DNA of 8,646 nt from an uncultured Butyricicoccus sp. (lineage in GTDB: Bacteria; Bacillota; Clostridia; Oscillospirales; Butyricicoccaceae). Position 1 is the first letter of the stretch, and every line of letters begins with the position of its first letter. Position numbers and translations under genes: made by a program. Of this stretch, positions 5,521 through 8,646 are shown one piece after another. Location of the stretch: positions 1 through 8,646 of the forward strand of contig CAUEJN010000045.1 of the NCBI GenBank assembly GCA_959018045.1, in the 5' to 3' direction. The notes below the pieces were generated by a model, which made no database searches, was not told where the DNA came from, and worked only from the letters and a program-made list of their open reading frames with translations.

Positions 5521-6438
5521 ATGAACCCACCAATGCTATCCGATCGCGCATTCCGCGCACACAAGACACGCGGTGTGCTGTATACCGTCATCTCAGCACT
5601 GCTGTTCGGTGTCACACCCGTACTGGCCAGCCAGACGTTCGATATGGGCAGTAATGCCAATACATTGACCTTTTATCGTAATCTGCTGGTCGTACCTGTG
5701 CTGCTCATCGTCATGCTGGTCAAAAAAATTCCATTCGGTCTGACCAAAAAGGAACTGGAGCTCATGCTGCTCGTCGGTGTCGCGTTTCGTGCGTCGACCA
5801 CCTTCATGCTCTATCAGTCCTATGCCTATATCTCGGTCGGCACGGCTACAACGCTGCACTTCATGTATCCGATGGTGACCGCAGTTTTGTGCTTTGTGGT
5901 TTTCCGTGAGAAGCTCAAGCGGGAAAAGATTGCAGCGCTGGTCATTGCACTGGTCGGCGTGATGCTGTTTGCCGACAAGGCCGGTGCGGACGCAGTACCC
6001 GGTCTGGTTCTGGCACTGGCCTCGGCAGTGACCTACGCCTGCTACCTGACCGGCATGGATAAGACTGACCTGCGCAACATGAACGGCACTAAAGTTGCCT
6101 GCTATATGGGTCTGTTTAACGCCCTCGCCGTGCTGGTTGTCGACCAGATTCCGCACCAGATCGTCTTTGTCCTGCCGCCGCGCGTCATGTTCTATACCTT
6201 TATCATCGCCATGTGCACTTCGTTTGTGGCATTCTGGCTGCTCCAGCGCGGTATTCAGGTGCTGGGCGCACCGACGGCAGCCATTTTCTGCCTGTTTGAA
6301 CCCATCGGCAGCGTGGTATCGGGCGCACTGTTCCTCGGGGAACGCATGAACCTGCGCAGTGCACTGGGCTGTGTATGTGTGCTGGGAGCGGTCTTAGTCA
6401 CCGTACTCAGCGACCGCAAAGAAAAGTCCACGATCTGA
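5521..6438 (+). CDS. DMT-superfamily (EamA) transporter
   Basis: This is a 305-residue inner-membrane permease with two EamA repeats, roughly residues 17-150 and 157-297, each of about five helices (ten in total). Repeat signatures are visible: LHFMYPMVTAVLCFVVFREKLK in the first half, and FCLFEPIGSVVSGALFLGERM in the second, which is the conserved family end of each repeat. Family members export or import small metabolites such as amino acids, nucleotides and drugs; the substrate cannot be told from sequence. The start is ATG 5521, with AAGGGG seven bases upstream. The open frame extends back to a GTG at 5455, but that lies before the -10 box and has no ribosome binding site. It is divergent from the Crp-type gene, suggesting regulation by it. 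No clear terminator follows. Confidence 0.92.
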   Translation: MNPPMLSDRAFRAHKTRGVLYTVISALLFGVTPVLASQTFDMGSNANTLTFYRNLLVVPVLLIVMLVKKIPFGLTKKELELMLLVGVAFRASTTFMLYQSYAYISVGTATTLHFMYPMVTAVLCFVVFREKLKREKIAALVIALVGVMLFADKAGADAVPGLVLALASAVTYACYLTGMDKTDLRNMNGTKVACYMGLFNALAVLVVDQIPHQIVFVLPPRVMFYTFIIAMCTSFVAFWLLQRGIQVLGAPTAAIFCLFEPIGSVVSGALFLGERMNLRSALGCVCVLGAVLVTVLSDRKEKSTI

Positions 6439-6513
6439 AAACACGACGATAAATCAATGAAAAATCATCGGATTGATGGCTTTATAATCGTAAATCAGAC
6501 ACGCTTTTCAATT

Positions 6514-6541
6514 ATGACAAGAATGACCGTTTTCGTATAGT
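6514..6541 (+). promoter_or_regulatory. possible distal promoter upstream of ddh
   Basis: ATGACA (6514-6519; 5 of 6) is followed after 16 bp by TATAGT (6536-6541; 5 of 6). It faces ddh and would add about 60 bases to the ddh leader, or start a short RNA. The 6439-6677 gap is AT-rich in its first two thirds and holds no gene I can support, so chance matches are more likely here than elsewhere. Confidence 0.4.
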
Positions 6542-6574
6542 AAAATTTGTTTTCTTTGACTAACACACAGCCGT

Positions 6575-6602
6575 TTTCCATTTTTGCGAAATGCGGTATA
6601 AT
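6575..6602 (+). promoter_or_regulatory. main promoter of ddh
   Basis: A perfect TATAAT (6597-6602) is preceded at 16 bp by TTTCCA (6575-6580; 4 of 6). The start would be near 6609, giving a leader of about 68 bases that contains the hairpin at 6623-6647. It is the better of two promoter candidates in this gap. Confidence 0.65.
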
Positions 6603-6622
6603 AAAAACAGAATGCAATCCAT

Positions 6623-6647
6623 ACCGCCGTTCTGCCGAACGGTCGGT
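6623..6647 (+). promoter_or_regulatory. leader hairpin upstream of ddh
   Basis: ACCG-CCGTTC (6623-6632) pairs with GAACGG-T-CGGT (6637-6647): ten base pairs, one bulged T at 6643, and a 4-nt loop (TGCC). It sits about 14 bases after the predicted transcription start and about 30 bases before the ddh start codon. The following bases (TTAAATCT) are not a proper T-run, so termination there is doubtful. It may stabilise the mRNA 5' end, or be an operator in DNA form. It does not match any riboswitch I can recognise. Confidence 0.5.
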
Positions 6648-6677
6648 TTAAATCTATATGGAAGCGAGAGATGAACA

Positions 6678-7655
6678 ATGATTAAAGTTGGTATTTTAGG
6701 TTACGGCAACCTGGGCCGCGGCGTAGAGTCCGCGCTGGCTCAGAACGCTGATATGGAACTCGTCGGCGTATTCACCCGCCGCGATCCGGCTTCGCTCAAG
6801 GTCGCATCTGGTGCGCCGGTATATCACACCGATGACGCAGAGAAGATGAAGGAGCAGATCGACGTTATGATCATCTGCGGCGGCAGCGCAACCGACCTGC
6901 CCAAGATGACCCCCAAGTATGCCGAGATGTTCAACGTTGTCGACAGCTTCGACACCCATGCACATATTCCGGAGCACTTTGCAGCCGTTGACGCAGCTGC
7001 TAAGAAGGCTGGCAAGATCGGTCTGATCTCCTGTGGTTGGGATCCGGGTATGTTCTCGCTCAACCGTGTCTACGCAAACGCAATCCTGCCCGATGGCAAG
7101 GACTACACCTTCTGGGGCCGCGGTGTCAGCCAGGGGCACTCGGATGCAATCCGCCGCATCGAGGGCGTTAAGGATGCACGTCAGTACACCTGCCCGGTAG
7201 AATCTGCAGTTGAGGCTGTCCGCGCGGGCAAGAATCCCGAGCTGACCACCCGCGACAAGCACACCCGTGAGTGCTTCGTTGTCGCAGAGGAAGGCGCAGA
7301 TCTGGCTCGCATCGAGAACGAGATCAAGACCATGCCCAACTACTTCGACGAGTACGAGACCACCGTACACTTTATCTCCGAGGAAGAGCTGCAGCGCGAC
7401 CATGCAGGCCTGCCGCACGGCGGCTTTGTCATCCGTGCCGGCAAGACTGGCGACGGCTCCCGCAAGCACATCATCGAGTACAGCCTCAAGCTGGACTCCA
7501 ACCCCGAGTTCACCGGCTCGGTTCTGGTTGCCTGCGCACGTGCGGCTTACCGCATGAACAAGGAAGGTCAGACCGGCGGCAAGACCATGCTGGATATCGC
7601 ACCGGCTTACCTGTGCGCTCAGTCCGGCGAGGAACTGCGTGCGCATCTGCTCTAA
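6678..7655 (+). CDS. ddh: meso-diaminopimelate D-dehydrogenase
   Basis: NADP-dependent enzyme that reductively aminates tetrahydrodipicolinate to meso-2,6-diaminopimelate in one step, supplying lysine and the peptidoglycan cross-linking residue. At 325 residues it matches the family's usual length of about 320-330. The N-terminal Rossmann fold has GYGNLG (8-13), then VFTRRDP (31-37), where the arginines fit NADP binding. Family blocks SFDTHAHIP (90-98), SCGWDPGMFSLNR (118-130) and FWGRGVSQGHSDAIRRI (145-161) are all present, covering the substrate-binding region. The start is ATG 6678; a purine-rich GGAAGCGAGAG lies upstream, and an out-of-frame ATG at 6671 is ignored. It is rich in a narrow set of codons (CTG, GGC, AAG), suggesting high expression. 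It is monocistronic, between its own promoter and a terminator at 7671-7701. Confidence 0.97.
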   Translation: MIKVGILGYGNLGRGVESALAQNADMELVGVFTRRDPASLKVASGAPVYHTDDAEKMKEQIDVMIICGGSATDLPKMTPKYAEMFNVVDSFDTHAHIPEHFAAVDAAAKKAGKIGLISCGWDPGMFSLNRVYANAILPDGKDYTFWGRGVSQGHSDAIRRIEGVKDARQYTCPVESAVEAVRAGKNPELTTRDKHTRECFVVAEEGADLARIENEIKTMPNYFDEYETTVHFISEEELQRDHAGLPHGGFVIRAGKTGDGSRKHIIEYSLKLDSNPEFTGSVLVACARAAYRMNKEGQTGGKTMLDIAPAYLCAQSGEELRAHLL

Positions 7656-7667
7656 GTTTGAATGGAA

Positions 7668-7701
7668 GGGGAACCGGCTGCTGTGCCGGTTCTCCGTTTT
7701 T
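7668..7701 (+). terminator. intrinsic terminator of ddh
   Basis: GAACCGGC (7671-7678) pairs with GCCGGTTC (7685-7692) around a 6-nt loop (TGCTGT). The stem extends by about three further pairs (7668-7670 with 7693-7695, one G-T). A TTTTT run at 7697-7701 follows. It lies 13 bases after the ddh stop codon. Confidence 0.88.
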
Positions 7702-7703
7702 CT

Positions 7704-7719
7704 GGGCGCAGCTGCGCCC
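7704..7719. repeat. perfect 16-bp palindrome before map
   Basis: GGGCGCAGCTGCGCCC is its own reverse complement. It lies three bases after the T-run of the ddh terminator and about 12 bases before the map ribosome binding site. As RNA, the absence of a loop makes a compact hairpin less favourable; as DNA it is a classical dimer-binding dyad. No -35/-10 pair for map is evident here, so map may rely on read-through or on a promoter I cannot identify. Confidence 0.55.
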
Positions 7720-7747
7720 GTAATCTGATAGGAAAGGTGTTGCAATC

Positions 7748-8620
7748 ATGTCAGAACTTGGAAGAAATGATGCTTGCTGGTGCGGCAGCGGCAAGAAATA
7801 TAAGAAATGCCACGCGGATTTTGATGAAAAGCTGTCTGCACTCAAAGCGGAAGGCCATGTCATCCCGCCGCACAAGCTCATCAAGACCCCGGAGCAGATT
7901 GAGGGCATTCGCCGCAGTGCAAAGGTCAATATTGCCGTGCTCGATTATGTCGCAGAGCACATCCGCGCAGGTATCTCGACGGCTGAGATCGACCGCTGGG
8001 TATACGAGGAGACGCTGCGCCTCGGTGGTGTTCCCGCACCGCTGGGCTTTGAGGGCTTCCCCAAGAGCGTGTGCACTTCGGTAAACAATCAGGTCTGCCA
8101 CGGCATTCCGTCCGAAGAACTCATTCTGCGGGACGGCGATATCATCAATGTCGATGTGTCCACCATCGTAGATGGCTACTACTCGGATTCCTCGCGTATG
8201 TTCTGCATCGGCAAGGTACTGCCTGAGTGGGAGAAGCTGGTGCGTGTGGCCAAGGAATGCGTCGAGAAGGGGCTCGAGCAGGTCAAGCCCTTTGGTCTGC
8301 TGGGCGATGTCGGCCAGGCGGTCAACGATCACGCCAAGGCGAACGGCTACTCGGTCGTGCGTGAGATCGGCGGTCATGGCGTGGGTCTGGAATTCCACGA
8401 AGACCCGTGGGTCAGCTATACATCTAAGGCCGGTACCGGTATGGTAATGGCACCTGGTATGATGTTTACCATTGAACCCATGGTCAACATGGGTGCACCT
8501 GACATTTTCCAGGACAGCGACAATGGCTGGACGATCTATACCGACGACGAACTGCCGTCGGCACAGTGGGAAATTCACGTATTGTTCACCGATGACGGCT
8601 ACGAGGTCATTGCATCCTGA
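7748..8620 (+). CDS. map: methionine aminopeptidase type I with N-terminal SEC-C zinc motif
   Basis: Removes the initiator methionine from new proteins. At 290 residues it is longer than the minimal type I enzyme (about 250) because of an N-terminal SEC-C motif: C10-W-C12-x8-C21-H22, with GSGKKYKKCH, a zinc knuckle thought to help docking at the ribosome or SecA. The pita-bread domain follows, with all five metal ligands: D136 (NVDV), D147 (YYSDSSR), H210 (GGHGVGLEFHEDP), E243 (FTIEPM) and E275 (QWEIH). The substrate-pocket histidine H118 (VCHGIP) is present. Residues after E275 read IHV, unlike the more usual HTV/HTL. The start is ATG 7748, ten bases after AAAGG. It follows ddh by 92 bp and the ddh terminator. 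It ends 26 bases before the window edge; no terminator is visible there. Confidence 0.97.
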   Translation: MSELGRNDACWCGSGKKYKKCHADFDEKLSALKAEGHVIPPHKLIKTPEQIEGIRRSAKVNIAVLDYVAEHIRAGISTAEIDRWVYEETLRLGGVPAPLGFEGFPKSVCTSVNNQVCHGIPSEELILRDGDIINVDVSTIVDGYYSDSSRMFCIGKVLPEWEKLVRVAKECVEKGLEQVKPFGLLGDVGQAVNDHAKANGYSVVREIGGHGVGLEFHEDPWVSYTSKAGTGMVMAPGMMFTIEPMVNMGAPDIFQDSDNGWTIYTDDELPSAQWEIHVLFTDDGYEVIAS

Positions 8621-8646
8621 TTTGTGATCCAAAAAGAAAAGCAGCG

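Noticed and set aside
6446..6491. Possible terminator after the DMT transporter (ATCAAT 6453-6458 with ATTGAT 6472-6477)
   Set aside because: The stem is only six AT-rich pairs with a 13-base loop and no T-run; outer pairing needs bulges of three and four bases.
6696..7745. 349-codon minus-strand frame opposite ddh
   Set aside because: It is an antisense shadow of a gene with complete family motifs and has no domain of its own.
7751..8632. 293-codon minus-strand frame opposite map
   Set aside because: It is an antisense shadow of map, with no domain and no start signals.
1..8646. CRISPR arrays, tRNA/rRNA genes, insertion sequences, phage or toxin-antitoxin genes
   Set aside because: None was seen: no regularly spaced repeats, no cloverleaf, and no transposase or integrase motifs on either strand.

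Overview
The window looks like chromosomal DNA of a low-redundancy, moderately GC-rich anaerobic Firmicute, probably a gut Clostridia member (Oscillospirales-like). This is inferred from the gene content: a SEC-C type methionine aminopeptidase, a meso-diaminopimelate dehydrogenase, a Clostridia-style Crp/Fnr regulator with an LSASC motif, and AAAGGA/GGGAGG ribosome binding sites with sigma-A-type promoters. There are no rRNA, tRNA, CRISPR, phage or insertion-sequence features.

Layout, left to right. Positions 1-96 hold two strong hairpins. The second has a T-rich tail and ends a plus-strand transcript that enters from the left. Positions 97-2951 are a minus-strand three-gene operon, in transcription order: a family IV (HSL-like) alpha/beta hydrolase, an HxxxDG acyltransferase/condensation-like protein, and a zinc-ribbon six-helix membrane protein (DUF6320-like). 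The genes are tightly packed: a 100 bp overlap, then a stop codon directly abutting the next start. From about 3024 to 3876 lies a decayed plus-strand diguanylate cyclase. It has lost its N-terminus and apparently an internal segment, and carries a frameshift, although its GGDEF motif and inhibitory site remain. A bidirectional terminator (3883-3927) separates it from minus-strand nth (endonuclease III). A minus-strand Crp/Fnr regulator (4708-5382) follows. It is divergent from a plus-strand DMT/EamA transporter (5521-6438), with back-to-back promoters. An AT-rich 239 bp gap with two possible promoters and a leader hairpin precedes ddh (6678-7655, meso-DAP dehydrogenase, for lysine and cell-wall metabolism). 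A terminator, a perfect 16 bp palindrome and map (7748-8620) complete the window.

The best candidate for an undescribed system is the hydrolase / HxxxDG acyltransferase / zinc-ribbon membrane protein operon. All three products appear intact in their key motifs. Together they suggest acyl or ester transfer and hydrolysis on a small or membrane-associated substrate, with no carrier protein or synthetase in the window. The substrate cannot be read from the sequence. The other genes are housekeeping or ordinary accessory genes.
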